Assembly: GCA_023853785.1 (NCBI GenBank)
Contig: JAJIRX010000570.1
Coordinates: 558,001 to 622,000 of the forward strand
Direction: 5' to 3'
DNA length: 64,000 nucleotides
DNA from: Psilocybe azurescens
Lineage: Eukaryota > Basidiomycota > Agaricomycetes > Agaricales > Agrocybaceae
Shown here: piece after piece, positions 37,035-48,948 of the stretch
How the letters are laid out: every line of letters begins with the position of its first letter
How positions within the stretch are numbered: the first letter of the stretch is position 1
The notes under the pieces: model-generated
What the model saw: only the letters and a program-made list of their open reading frames with translations
Told to the model about the DNA's origin: nothing
The model's database searches: none
Program-made: the position numbers and the translations under genes

Positions 37035-38651
37035 ACGTGCCGCGGGAAAGTCCGATCATATTTCCCATGTGCCAACATCGGACTCGGACATTAAGAATGT
37101 AAGTCAGTCAAACACCAAATGGCTTGTTACTCACTCACACTGATGATTGAATATTCCTATCTAATATTAAGTTACTGTATCTAACTGTATAGTAATTTGA
37201 ATGAGTCCGAATTATATATAAATGTTGTAAACCTACTGTAAATGAATGTACATAACTGTGAACCATGATAGCCTTGTAGACAATGTTCCATCTAATCAAC
37301 AATAGCACATTGCTGCATCATTTATTGTTGCTCAAATAATACTGTTGAGGTGCTTATTATTCCTTGCTCATACTGTTGTCACATACAGCTCTCAACATAC
37401 ACACATCAATTCATGCATTGTTTGCTAGACCTTGATTTTTTTCTGCCATATTTGGCAATTTATGCATTGAGAATGCATTAAATGGACAACAACACCACCA
37501 GATTGTGTCTGCACTGCTGCAAATAAAAGCCATTGAATCCAAATGAATTTAAAAATAAAACCAATGGATTCACAACTGTATGCATTAAATGTTTACTTCT
37601 TGATGAGATGATTGAATTGATTATCTGATTTTGGGAAAAGTTTATCAGACTTCAGTTACAAATAGCACAATGCATTCTTATTTAACTAAATGTTTGTATT
37701 GTACAGGTACTGTATACTACTGGGAGTCTGCATCATAATGCTTCAACACTGCATAATTTGTTTTATACACATTACAAAACAATTGAACAATTGAACAACT
37801 AAGTTCTATGGCCAATGTGTCCTGATAAAGAAGGTGATTGGACTTTTGGTGGCATGTGTTGCAAAGGAATCACTGTGTGGATAGCATTCACTGCTCTGGT
37901 GTCATGTCTGGAATGGCCTTAACACTTAATAGGGCAATAAATATTGCTTGATTAGGTGTTAAGTATCACCAATTGAGAACATCAAATGTTGAAACTCAGT
38001 TCAGTATGTAGTTTATTCACATGCTCCAAATTTGTATTGTGAGCTATCATTTCTATTAATTTTTCCCATTTCTTCATCATCTTTTGTCATCCACTCACTT
38101 CTGATTGGTCAAATACTATTTAAACAGCAGTATATGTTTTCTGAAACATTTAAAAGGCCAAAAACAAATCTGGCCACTCTGCAAATGGTACAAGAGCAGG
38201 TTTTAATAGGAAAAAGCTAGTCCTATTTCTACTGCACCTTCAAAACTGCACTGGAAAATTTTTATGTAATCTTCAGACTTTGAATTAGTGTTGCATTGAT
38301 TTTATACAACTAACAAAGTTTTTGGCTATTTTTTTTAGAAAAGCTATTCTACAGAGTATATAGAACACAATTAAATTTTAGATTGGAGACCAATGAGATT
38401 TTTTGTTGGTAGGAAATAAACCTAAATGCAGTTGTCAGAAAAATTCAAATTAACATATCCATAGTTACAACACTGATGATCTTATTGGCAATAATCAGTC
38501 TTTGCAAGAAAACACATCAGTATGTTATTGGATTGTGTAACCTCACACTAAGCACTGATATGCATAGTGAATGCTGGTAATGTTGGAAACCAGAGAAATG
38601 CTGAATCATGCTGAGCAGTCTTATTCAGACTTATAGCAGCCAATGCTCCTA
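37035..38651. other. AT-rich, CpG-free spacer
   Basis: The first 100 bases continue the GUT2 remnant beyond the hAT insertion. From about 37215 I read no CpG dinucleotide at all. There are no long open frames or recognisable protein fragments. This is probably old, deaminated repeat DNA. Confidence 0.5.
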
Positions 38652-40207
38652 CAGTGATTTAAAAAACTGTCCAGATGTTTTTGAAATTGAACTTAAATTG
38701 TTATAACACTATGCAATCTTTATGAAATGACATGATTTAAAATATACTGGAAAGCTCTGGATTACAGCTTTCAGGAAATATAACATATATTTATATTTGT
38801 TTGGTTTATTTATTATTATTAAATACTTTATAAAAATAACACATCTGGACTTTTGTTTAATTGTAAATATGCAACAAAAATCAAATGAATGAAAACATGT
38901 TTGAGATATATAACCAAGACTAAAACTGTATATTTCTCCAAGTTTATAGCTTATTATTTTATGCTACACAGTTGTGCATTCTCTTTTTCTAAATTATGTG
39001 CTAACATCATCTTTATGCTGGAAAATGGCAATTCTACTTGTAAAATTGATATCAAACTTAGTGTTAAGAAGTTTACTATTTGGGTGATACATTTTGAGAT
39101 AGAGTTACCTATGAAAAAAATCATGAAGACCATTTTTCTAAGCTCACTCTCTATAACCACTACCATCTAGTTTGACTTGTCCCCACTGGAAAGGCTGATA
39201 CTGTTACACAACTCTGCTGCTAGTTTTCACTATCACCAACACATCTATCTCCATCCAAACCATTCAAAATTCCTTCAAAAAGTAGATCTTGTAGCACAAG
39301 TCAAGGTCACAAAGTCATTTCTCTCCAAGGCTGCTTGAAATTTGTCCAGAAGTATGAAAACTGGATAGAAAAAGACTGGAAACATGTTATATTTACAAAT
39401 GAGACCAAGAACAATTATATTTTGTCAGATGGAAGGCACTAGGTGTGGAAAAGGCTGGTTCTCATCTCCAAACTTGGTATATACAGAAAACCATCAAATT
39501 TGGAGGAGGATATATGATGATTTGGAGTTGTATAACAATAAGTGGTGTTGGCTACATGTGCAGGATAGCAGGCAAGATGGATGGAGAACTCTATGTGAGC
39601 ATTTTGAATGACTATGGCTTCCAAACTCTGGAGTATTACAACTTTGATCAGAATGATTTCATCTTCCAGCAAGATAATGATGTCAAGCACATATCCAAAA
39701 GCTCAGAATAGCTTAAAGATCATAAAATAGAGCTTTTGGACTGGCCAGCACAATCACTAGACCCCAATCCAATTGAAAATTTGTGGCATATTCTCAAAAT
39801 GTGCTTTGTAGAATATAAAAATGCTTTAAAGAGTATCCAGAAGTTGTAGAGCAGAATACTGGAGAAGTGGGAGAAAATACCCAAGGAAGACTGTAAAGTT
39901 GATCAGTAGTATATCTGAGGAGTTGTAAATATTTTGACGACAAAGTGGGATCACACAAGGTACTAGTTTATATAGATACTCATATTCCAATAGGCTGCAA
40001 AGAAACTGTCCAGATGTGTTGTTTTTATAAAGTATTTAATAATAATAGTTAAACCAAGCAAATATAAACATATATTACATCTCCTAAAAGCTGTGATCCA
40101 GGGCTTTCCAGTATATTTTAAATCATGTTATTTCATGAAGATTGTATAGTGTTATAGTCAATTTAAGTTCAATTTTAAAAACATCTAGACAGTTTTTTGA
40201 GTCACTG
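38652..40207 (+). mobile_element. Tc1/mariner transposon with long TIRs, inactive
   Basis: The left terminus CAGTGATTTAAAAAACTGTC and the reverse complement of the right terminus, CAGTGACTCAAAAAACTGTC, begin inverted repeats. These continue for about 200 bp (AGATGTTTTTGAAATTGAAC, TTATAACACTATxCAATCTT, GGAAAGCxCTGGATxACAGC). TA flanks both ends (38650-38651, 40208-40209). The length of 1,556 bp is typical. A decayed transposase lies inside. An inner GTCCAGATGTG motif repeats at the inner edge of each TIR. Confidence 0.92.
39190..39905 (+). pseudogene. Tc1/mariner DDE transposase, broken
   Basis: The DDE_3 catalytic half is readable: KYENWIEKDWKHVIF, IKFGGGYMMIWSCITISGVG, GKMDGELYVSILNDYG, FIFQQDNDVKHISKSSE, LLDWPAQSLDPNPIENLWHI. 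The second Asp (QQDND) and the D34-type residue region (LDPNPIENLW) are retained. The first catalytic Asp, expected in F(S/T)DET, reads Asn (FTNET). In-frame stops occur at 39709-39711 and 39847-39849 and upstream. The N-terminal helix-turn-helix half is not recognisable. G-to-A/C-to-T wear fits the lack of CpG here. Confidence 0.85.
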
Positions 40208-40209
40208 TA

Positions 40210-41482
40210 TAAGCTGTGGTCAGTGCCAATGGGTAAATATATCAACACTATGTTGGGTCATGTAGCATCACACTAAAACTTGGTAGGTATTGTAAGTTCT
40301 GATAAGTTTACACTGGCAAGTATACCAGAATATTATTTGAGTTCTGTCACTAACATTAATATTCCATATCATATGAGTAGTGTCAAGTATGTACACAGAA
40401 ACTATGTATATAGTTAAAAGAACTACAACCATGAAAAAGAGGACAATGAGCACTTCTTAAGAGCTTGGATTTTCTTACATTTGTGCTCAATAGCATGTTC
40501 TATTATAATTGAAGTTGTGCAGGAATTTCTTGATTTGCTTGTCATGGTAGAATATGTCATTGTGGGACCCATTTGACAGGCTCCACAAAGGATGTGGAGC
40601 CTATTTGGTGGACTCCACAAAGGGTGTAGAGACTTTTGGTGAGACACACATATATAAAGGTCAATACAAACTTAGCAAGACATTCTGAAGTGTCCTTCTT
40701 ATTATATCATCATCAATGCTCCCAGGGCATCACTCATATTCTGACTCTGATTCTGAGAACAACCCACCACTCAATCACAATCCAGCTGAGCTATTCAAGG
40801 TGAGCATGCACATCACCTTCCCGGGCTTCCAGCATCTCAAGCAACTGACTGTATTTGGAGATTGCCAAGCTATTACCTGTTCATCCTGATATCAGTGTTT
40901 TCTTTAGTTCTATATTCTCACAACTGGTACACTGGTGAGCACATGATACTTTGGTGGATTTTTTAGATGCCAATGAGGAGGAAAATGTTGGTAGCAGAGG
41001 TGAAGCATCTCAGAACAATAATTGATCATGTATTATATTGAAATTCTATCATATTTGCCTATTTTCTGTGTGAAACTTTCCTTATTTCATGACTAATGAA
41101 TCCCACAAACCAATGATTGTAAATCAAGTGTGATGATTAGGATAGTAAAGGTAAGTACAAATATAATCTATAAGCACCAATACTGCAATTAAGCCCTGGT
41201 TCATTTGATTAGTTTTATAAGTGTCTATATGTTATTGCAGTTTGCAAATTAGATGGTGGTGGTTACATTTCATGACCTGCAAGCAATCTTCTCCATTCAA
41301 AGCTCCAAGCAAACTATCTTGCTAACCAGCAGGCCTACAGTAATAAAAATTAGTGTTCTGGAATTGCTTCAATTAGTAGATGTGCACTCCACTTTAAAAA
41401 TTTAAATTTGATAAACATTTGCCTATTCTCAAAATGTGGTTTATAAGAGTGCATACCACAAACTTTTAAGATAGCAACACAG
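40210..41482. other. AT-rich spacer, no recognised gene
   Basis: A short plausible exon at about 40716-40800 (starts MLPGHHSYSDSDSENNPPLN, ends at a GGTGAGCA donor) resembles nothing I can name and has no convincing partner exon. The repeated phrase around GATGTGGAGCC/GGGTGTAGAGAC and TATATAAAGG at 40651 may mark an old promoter or LTR. Confidence 0.3.
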
Positions 41483-41831
41483 GAGGTCTTTCCTTTCCCC
41501 ACACAATCCATATGGACTCCTGCCAAATTTTCAGTCCAGTCTCAGTCCAGTGGATTATGAGTCCAGTCAAGTCCACTGGAGTCCACTGGAGTCCACTGGA
41601 CTGGAGCTTAAATATTCACTGAACAACAACAAATAATATATTTATTAGCACAGTCCAGTGGAGTCCAGTGGAGTCCATTGGATGCAATAATTAACACAAT
41701 ATCCAAAGTATGATCATTAGTTATTAATATTAATTGCAAAAAATGAAAGAGTAAAATCAATGGAAATAAACTCTATGAAATAACAATTAAATGAAACAAT
41801 AGTTAAATAGACTTGGGAGCAAAGCCTCCCT

Positions 41832-42245
41832 ATGGATACAATTTTGTATTTTGTTCAGTCCGTGGGGTCAAATTTCACAAGCACATGTGATGCGCACGTG
41901 TGCCCGGCATCAGCCAATCAGCACAACAACCATCAAATGAACGACCCCAACCTTTCTTCTGACTACCACCACCACCACCTTGTCGGTTGGAGCCAGGCGA
42001 CAGCCAACCCAACGCGACAGAGGTTGACAACCGAGGATGAGGATGGATGGGGACGACAGGGACAAGGACAGGGACGTGGACGTGACAGCAACAAGGATGG
42101 GGACGCAACAGGGACGAGGACGGACGGGGACGACAGGGATGAGGACAAGGACACAGACGCAGACAGTGGCTGCGACAGGGATGAGGATGCAGACATGGAC
42201 GCCAACAGGGACAAGGATGGACGGGGACGACAGGGACGAGGATGA
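41832..42245 (+). CDS. Conserved short ORF of the minisatellite element (function unknown)
   Basis: The frame starts MDTILYFVQSVGSNFTSTCD and continues AHVCPASANQHNNHQMND, then PNLSSDYHHHHL, before entering the minisatellite (DRDEDKDTDAD). The other element copy (63169) keeps the start, the Cys residues and the DYHHHH stretch with about seven substitutions. No known domain. The minisatellite hexamers are open in all forward frames, so the ORF end is not meaningful. This may be translated or merely conserved element DNA. Confidence 0.3.
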   Translation: MDTILYFVQSVGSNFTSTCDAHVCPASANQHNNHQMNDPNLSSDYHHHHLVGWSQATANPTRQRLTTEDEDGWGRQGQGQGRGRDSNKDGDATGTRTDGDDRDEDKDTDADSGCDRDEDADMDANRDKDGRGRQGRG

Positions 42246-42812
42246 GGACACAGACGGGGACGGCAGCTGTGACAGGGACAAGGACGGACGGGGACAACAG
42301 CGACGAGGATGAGGACAAGGATGCAGATGCAGACAATGGCTGCAACAACGACGAGGACAGGACAGTGGCTGCGACAGCGACGAGGATGGACACGGACAAC
42401 AGGGACAAGGACAAGGACAAGGACGCAGATGCAGACAACGGCTGCGACAAGGACAAGGACGGGGATGGTGGCTGCGACAGCAACGAGGACGGACGCCGGA
42501 TGCGGACAAGGACAAGGACGGGGATGGACAGGGACGACAGGGATGAGGACGTGGACGGATGGGGACAACAGGGACAAGGACGAGGACGCGGACGGATGCA
42601 GACAACAGGGACGAGGATGAGGACAGGGACGGGGACGGGGACGGGGACGGCAGCTGCAACAGGGACAAGGATGGACTGGGATGACAGGGATGGGGACGAG
42701 GATGCAGATGCAGACAGTGGCTGCGACAGCGATGAGGACGGACAGGGACGGTGGCTGCGACAGCGACAAGGACGGGTACGGCGGCTGTGACAGCGATGGA
42801 TATGGACACAGT
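42030..42812. repeat. CpG-rich GACRRG minisatellite
   Basis: About 780 bp of hexamer-based repeats (GGACAAGGACAGGGACGAGGATG and variants such as GGCTGCGACAGC; written here in parts) encode Asp-Arg/Lys/Glu dipeptides in one frame, Gly-Gln or Thr-Arg in others, and Pro-Val in antisense. The array is only about 400 bp in the other copy of the element, so it varies in length. Confidence 0.85.
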
Positions 42813-43200
42813 ACCAACAACCCGACAGACGACACGTACGATGGTAAAGTACTGCTCCCGCCCCCCCTTTTTATTTTTTTATTTTATTTGCTTTTTTCTT
42901 CCTTTTGTCTTGGCCCTTGCATGTAGATATGTAGTAATGTATTAAATAGTTATTAATATACTGTATTCCACTAATCTGAATTTATGTTAAGATTGAATTT
43001 ATTTACTGTATCAAGTCCAGTGGACTCCAGTGGACTACAGTTATTTTAGTCCATATTCACTGTATAGTATAAGATCTACTAAAGTGCAGTGGAATCCACT
43101 GGAGTCCATTGGACTCTGTTTACCTTTTACACTCAGTATATAGGCAAGTCCAGTGGAGTCCAGTGGATTCCATATGGACTGTGTGGGGATGGTAAAGTAC

Positions 43201-43559
43201 TGGATTGCCCCACGGACTGAATGTATTGACAATTGAAATCTTGTGTACAACTCAGCATATGGCGGTCTACTAGATCCGACTATAAAAACTTGTAATTTGC
43301 AATGCAGCCAACGTGAATGATGGATCACCCAGTCAGCGATCGCCACACAATACTAGAGGTAACTTGCCTCATGATAAAGGCACCTGCTGTTCCAGGAGGT
43401 CCTAAACCAATAGCAACTGTGATCACCCTTGATATTTCAGTGCCTTGTGTGTACTCACCTGTCTAAAAAGGTTCTATAGCTATTAGTGACCACCCTTGAG
43501 CAATCATCTCAGTCTGTACTCTGCTCAACTAGTTATTGTAATAAACCTTAAAACTTACC
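43201..43559. other. Spacer with no recognised gene
   Basis: No protein family is seen. Between the minisatellite element and the Plavaka remnant. Confidence 0.4.
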
Positions 43560-46500
43560 CTCCCAGATCGAACTGATCAATAAATATTTGATTGGGTGTT
43601 GTGTATTGGACAATTGCAAAGACACCCCACACTAAACATCTCACCGGAGCCCCTCCACTATTGGCACAAACAATTCTGGGATCATGACGTCAAATGGTGT
43701 ATCAATGCTGTTGGAGCTGCTGAGTTGGACTTTTGCTTTTCAGTTCTTCAACCTCAGACTGGATACTGACATTTTAAGGAAGGGATATCAGCCTTAAAAA
43801 GTAACAGGACAGGAACATCAAAACATTGAGCTCTACATGGTGGCACTTATAGCTGAAGCAGTTTCTGACAATTTTGTTTATGCTGTTTGCTCTCTGATGG
43901 ACTTTCAGTACCTCACTCAGTCTTGCATTATCGATGAAGCAGAATGCTCCGAAATTTTGAGCACCTTAAAAGGCTTCATGATCACAAGGACACCACCATA
44001 GCTGCTGGTGGTCGATGCAGAAAGAGGAATGTTATCTTCAACAATTGGCATATTCCCAAAATCGAGTTTTTACAGAGTGTGGTTCCCAACATACGGTTAA
44101 ACGGGGTTGCATTCAGTAGTCAGCAGATACTATGGAGCACACTCACATCAAAGTTGTGAAAGACCCTGTAGATGCTGCCAATAATCAGCACTACGAGCCT
44201 CAGATATGTCATCATCTTGATCAAATGGATAAACTTTGCTGGTTTGATCTTGCTACATCTATTTGGGAGGCAAGAATCAAATTTTGTGACCCATCAGAGG
44301 AATTGGAATATGAATCAGATTGCGACAATGAAACCACCAAACTCACCATCAACACTACTTCAGAACTTCTCAAGCTTATTAATTCTGTTACACCCATGGC
44401 TGGGTCAACTACAGGAAGGGTTGTCAATTATTTCTACAGAGCCAATCTCTTGAAGCAGGGATCTATCAACAAGCCTACACCACTAATAACACATCAGAGC
44501 TCAAAGAATGTCGCTTTTCATCTTTCACGTTGAACTACGTGAGTGTGTGATTTGATATATAAATTGAAAACCAAAACACAAACCAGAGAGGAATGGTCTA
44601 GACTAGATAAGACAACTCTCTCCCTGTTGAGTTAAAGTGAGGGCTGGCTTGGCCACTAGGTTCTGAAGATGTATGTGGTCTAAGGAGGGCAGGGACATAT
44701 GAAGGAGGAGGAATGGATGAGGGAATATAAAATGCCCTTGAGTATTTACTGGGAGGAAGCAACCCAACTTGATTGGGGTAGAACGGTGTGAATGAGGTGT
44801 GATGACTGTGGAGGGGCCAAATGACTAGATAATTTGCAGGGATTGATATGGGGGCAGGAGTGAGAATGTAGTCTTGATCCTAGTGCGCTTCAATCGAGTC
44901 TGCAGTGTCTGCAAAGCCAGAAGTAAGGTCTAGTGATTGAATAATGACTAGAGCGGCCTGGAGTGATAGATGGTGAAGGATTGTGCAATGTTTTTGATCC
45001 AATCCCTCGAACAGAGCAGTGAGGTGAATGAGGGATGACTAGGGCAATCGAAGGTGACGACCTAAGCGATATTCCCTCAGCCAAAAAAAATCAAACAACG
45101 TAGAGAGGCAGATAGAGGGTGTCTGGAGCGATGGATGAAGATGACAACAAGACCAAAATTGCTGAATAAAATATTCTGGAGCAACTGAAGCGATGGGGAG
45201 TTAAGGATTTTGATGTAGAGGGAGAATAAAGGGTCTGGAGGATGATAGGAGCGAAATGAACAGGACAAACTGCTCTGGGATGTGAGAGCGTGAATGGAGG
45301 GTTATCTGCTACAACCCTTGAAGGACGTCCTTGATGATCTCGAATAACTGTTGAATTTTGTGCTGAATACTGATAGAGATTGATTGAATGCGTGCTGGAG
45401 TGCTGGGACTGAGTACTTGATAACTTGAAATCTTTGCTGTGAAAAAAGTTGGGGCTTGTAACTTCCTTGTATTCCAAGCGATACTAATACATGGTTTATA
45501 TACCAGAGAACATAGAAAAATATTTAAAAGAGATCAAGCGTCCAAACTATACTAATCTTTCTGTAGAATGACACCCAGTAGTCCCATCTGCCAACTACAT
45601 ACAATAAATTGAAAGCTGACGGAGTTTAGGAGTGAAAAATAGAAGGATGAGTAAGTAACATAGGATGAGTAAGAAGTATAAGCAGGATTATGAAAAAGCG
45701 AAGTGAGATGAGTAAGAAAGAAGCTCAGCTGAGTAAGTACAATAAGCAAGAATGACAAGAAGAAGGAAGGATCAATCATATGAAAGTGCCAGACAATAGA
45801 AAAGGAGCCAAAATAGCGAACAAGTACCATGCTAATGAATAGAACCAGTCTATTCATGGCACAGCTCAGTCATCCATTACCAAGACTGCTGAGTGAGACA
45901 AAGATCTTCTGCATATGTGGAATCCAGTTAAAAACCAAATAGTTGTAGATGACCAAATGCTGATGACGATGGTGATATATGATGCTGTGCAGTGCTGTGC
46001 ATACTAGGATGGATAGAAATGATGTCCAGGAATAAGCTGCATATAGCCTTGAGGGTCGAAATAGATAGACAATTTAATCATTGATAGGAAATGTAACTGA
46101 TCAAATGGTTAAAGTGGAGATTGAAAGTTAGAATGGAGCTTGAAGTGGACTGTGAATGAGCTTTAACGTTGAATATTGAGGGATGTGCTTCAGATAAAAA
46201 TGCGAAATAATAACCCTGGCTTCTGCATGCAATGGGGAGTCAAGACAGATGCTCTAAGCTTATAGATAAATCTCATATCCAATCAAAATTGGTGTATGAC
46301 AACATGACCCCAGCTATAAGAGAACAAGCATTGATGATGTTGCCTGGCTCTTCAATCTTCCTGATCTACATCCGGCAATTGCAGATTATATAACATGAGT
46401 TGTTAATCTGCATGAATGAGACCCCTCTGCAACCACCAATACTGCTCACATTGACAGTATCAGAGGCAAGCACAATGCAGCCTCTGGTTGTGATATCCCC

Positions 46501-47141
46501 TATACCAGTTTGGAGGTATGGAACAAAGTTCACCTTCAAGCTACTATGTATCATTATCCCCACAATATTCTTCCACATGTAACAATCAATGCCTTTCCAC
46601 TATCAGAGAAACAGGCATATGGGTTTTTGACTCAGCAATTGCAAATATAGATCCAAACTACATATGGCCTCAAAGTGGCCTCAAAGGTGACTTTGAAAAT
46701 TCTAAAGCCATAAAGAACCATCTAATTCTATATATCTTAGGACATGCTGTGGTTGATATTCATTTAATTTTTTGAATTGTTCCTATCTCTGCGAAGCTAC
46801 TTTCCCATGATATCACTGACAGATTTCTTACATATGCACAACATTTCAATATCATTCCTCAGCCTCCAGTTAGAGGAACCAGGTTCCAAGGTCCTTATCC
46901 ATAACTGTCAATGTCAATGTATATATTGAAAAGGAGCAAATGTGCAGGTGGCAGCCCTATGGTGGACATCCTCCCATTAGATCAACTTCATGCTCTTGCT
47001 GATTTGATTCCATGGATGGGAGCTAAAGCTAATCATTGTATTACAGTGAATAACAGTCATAGTTTGAGTCTTGATTTCTGTCTGAACAAATTCTTTGATA
47101 AAGAGATGTATTTGGCATTGTCATCAAAAGCCATAGTATAG
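43560..47141 (+). pseudogene. Plavaka-type transposase, C-terminal part, split by an insertion
   Basis: This is the transposase of the Plavaka group (CACTA-related elements abundant in Agaricomycetes). Readable pieces in order are ELYMVALIAEAVSDNFVYAV, CSLMDFQYLTQS, IPKIEFLQSVVPNIRLNG, TEHTHIKVVKDPVDAANNQH, YEPQICHHLDQMDKLCWFDL and VVNYFYRANLLKQG, ending SKNVAFHLSR at 44533. After a gap of about 1.8 kb the protein resumes with SIDDVAWLFNLPDLHPAIAD (46330), VWNKVHLQATMYHYPHN, NIDPNYIWPQSGLKG (46650), LSMSMYILKRSKCAGGSPMV and WLNK-like FCLNKFFDKEMYLALSSK (to 47141). Multiple stops and frame changes show it is dead. The N-terminal half is not present. Confidence 0.8.
44537..46310. mobile_element. 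Insertion of about 1.8 kb inside the Plavaka remnant, type unknown
   Basis: This block separates two parts of one transposase (HLSR at 44533 and SIDDVAWLF at 46330), so it arrived after the Plavaka copy. It contains a minus-strand TATATAAACC box (about 45492-45502) and a transcript-leader-like stretch below it. Many GATGAGTAAG phrases and no protein domain are seen. A solo LTR of a retrotransposon on the minus strand is the best guess. Clear target duplication and TG...CA ends were not found by eye. Confidence 0.45.
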
Positions 47142-48430
47142 AGCAGGTCTACTAGTAGGCTGTAGTGGAATACTTGTACAGTTCTGTATTTGTATCCCAA
47201 ATCTATTGCCTCATGCTGCCTTTCTATTTATGTATAAGCTAAAGTGAACTGATCACTGGTACTGTAGTATACAGACTATTTGGACTGTGGAGATGAGGTA
47301 TATTGTTAGCTGTTTCCTTGCTATTCTCTGTTGTTCAGGCTCTCCTTATAGTTTGACCATCAAGTGCTGTATAATGCTAGAGATAACATAATGAATACTA
47401 TTGAACATTATACAACATCGGAGGTATACTATCAAGCAAAACCGATGCTACAGAATACTAGGGAGTGCTATGTGTTGTTTGGTGATGTGTTATGTAATAC
47501 TTTGATGGTTTGATGCTACGCGATTTAAGTGTGATGCTACGGCTCACTATAGCTGAAAATCAGGATTTGCTGATGTACAGAGATTGTAAGGGCATTGATG
47601 AATATGAATATGATGTCGACATATACATGAGTGTACCTAACCAAGCTTTCTAGCCAGCTCACTTCACATGCTGATGCTTCCGTCAACAGATCCATTTCCA
47701 AAGCCCGCAATTTTCATTTTAATTTTCATCCATTTTTCTGTTATACCGTGGCGAGGACAGCTCGACCTGAGAGTAAGTACAACATCGGCTGCTTAAGTGC
47801 AGCAAGTGCCTTTATCATGCTTGCTGCTCTGTTTCGTGCGCCCTCGTACCTTGGCCTGGGCCCTGAAGACCCTGCCACTGCCAATAGTTCAGACTTCATC
47901 GGCCCTGAGGCCCCAGAGTGGCGTCGATCCCATTGGCGGTAAACGAGGTCGTTTGTGGGAGCCGCGGTGGCCAGCCAAATAACCAGAAAACTAAACTCTG
48001 CTGCTGCTGCTGCTGCTGTTACCTGAGTAAAAAATACCCTCAGCCTTTAATTCCAAGCGGCCAAGCGGCTCGTACCCAAGACCTGAGGCCTCGTCAGACA
48101 GAAGACGGACAGCGCAAAAAAATGCGATTCAGCCTGCATGACAATGTGCCTATTTAAAATTTTAGCTGAGTATGGGTTTTTCGGCTCCGAGCACACCGAG
48201 GAACTCGCCCTCGGTGTTCGACTGTCAGCTGCAGCTTGTCCGTTGCGCCTTTCGGTTGTCGGGGCTCTGTCGTCGTGGGATGAGATGCACAGGACGATCG
48301 GAGATAGAAAATTGAAGGTAGAACGCCGCCTACGACTCGGAATCATGCTCGATTGTGGTTCCAGGGTATGCGGACTGGACATGGACATAGACACGCATAG
48401 CGCGGGATGCGGGATGCGGGATAACTTTCA
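47142..48430. other. Transition from transposon DNA to gene-type DNA; no gene recognised
   Basis: CpG reappears from about 47,500. A frame at 47631-47942 (103 codons) and an antisense frame at 48394-48047 (115 codons) carry no known domain. A (CTG)7 microsatellite lies at 47998-48018. Confidence 0.35.
47998..48018. repeat. (CTG)7 microsatellite
   Basis: Seven perfect CTG units. No coding context is evident. Confidence 0.9.
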
Positions 48431-48626
48431 CGAATCATAACAAGGTTGATTTGATTTTGACTCGAGTTGGAGCGAGCACGAGCACGAGCGCGAAGGCCAG
48501 GTAAACTAAAACTGAAAATGAAATGAATCCCGAGAATAATGGGATCCAAGTAAACGCGACGCCAGTGGTCGGCGTTCGGTGTTCTTGAGGCGCCGCACTG
48601 TAACCGGCAGACATGCTGCGCTACAG

Positions 48627-48633
48627 TATAAAT
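48627..48633 (+). promoter_or_regulatory. TATA box, first unit
   Basis: TATAAAT within TATAAATCCAGATTGA, about 120 nt upstream of a CCATGG start-like site (48748). Conserved in both tandem units. Confidence 0.4.
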
Positions 48634-48941
48634 CCAGATTGACTACAAGCTGGAAGCGAGGAACATTGTTATTCTATTATACGACTCGACTGCATGCCTG
48701 CCTAGCAGAGAGGTGCAGGCAGCGTCGATAGCCCAAGCCTAGGACCCATGGTTAAGTATATACCTATGTTTAAATAATGTAGCACGGGCACGAGCACGAG
48801 CGCGAAGGTAAAACTAAAACTGAAAATGAAATGAACCCCGAGAATAATGGGGTCCAAGTCCAAGTAACGTGATGTCAGTGGCTGGTCGGTGTTCTTGGGG
48901 CGCCACTCTGTAAATGGCAGGCAGGCATGCTGCGCTATCGC

Positions 48942-48948
48942 TATAAAT
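48942..48948 (+). promoter_or_regulatory. TATA box, second unit
   Basis: Same TATAAATCCAGATTGA context as the first unit. The next CCATGG-like site (49142) is followed by GGTAAATATATG, which could be a splice donor right after a start codon. No convincing downstream protein was found. Confidence 0.4.

Larger units (their letters stand above)
41483..43200 (+). mobile_element. Unrecognised DNA element with subterminal GTCCACTGGA repeats, copy 1
   Basis: The inverted ends share the core CCCCACACARTCCATATGGA (left 41497-41516; right as reverse complement near 43171-43190). Inside each end lie clusters of near-palindromic TCCAGTGGA/TCCACTGGA motifs (41547-41690 and 43016-43170). The interior has a conserved frame starting MDTILYFVQS at 41832 and a CpG-rich minisatellite. 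GATGGTAAAGTACTG occurs both internally (42841) and at the right end (43188), so the element may be composite. A second copy starts at 62774 with the same order of parts. No transposase is recognised, so it is probably non-autonomous; the target duplication could not be settled. Confidence 0.7.

Noticed and set aside
40650..40800. Start of a KDZ or other transposon gene (MLPGHHSYSDSDSEN)
   Set aside because: Only one exon-like piece; no following transposase motif could be found.
41875..42835. Very long antisense frames (200-300 codons) rich in Pro, Val, Ser and Cys over the minisatellite
   Set aside because: A GACRRG hexamer array contains no stop in several frames on both strands, so long ORFs are unavoidable.
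44537..46310. Giant intron in a functional Plavaka gene
   Set aside because: The flanking transposase has several stops and frame changes and lacks its N-terminal half, so it is dead. An insertion is simpler.
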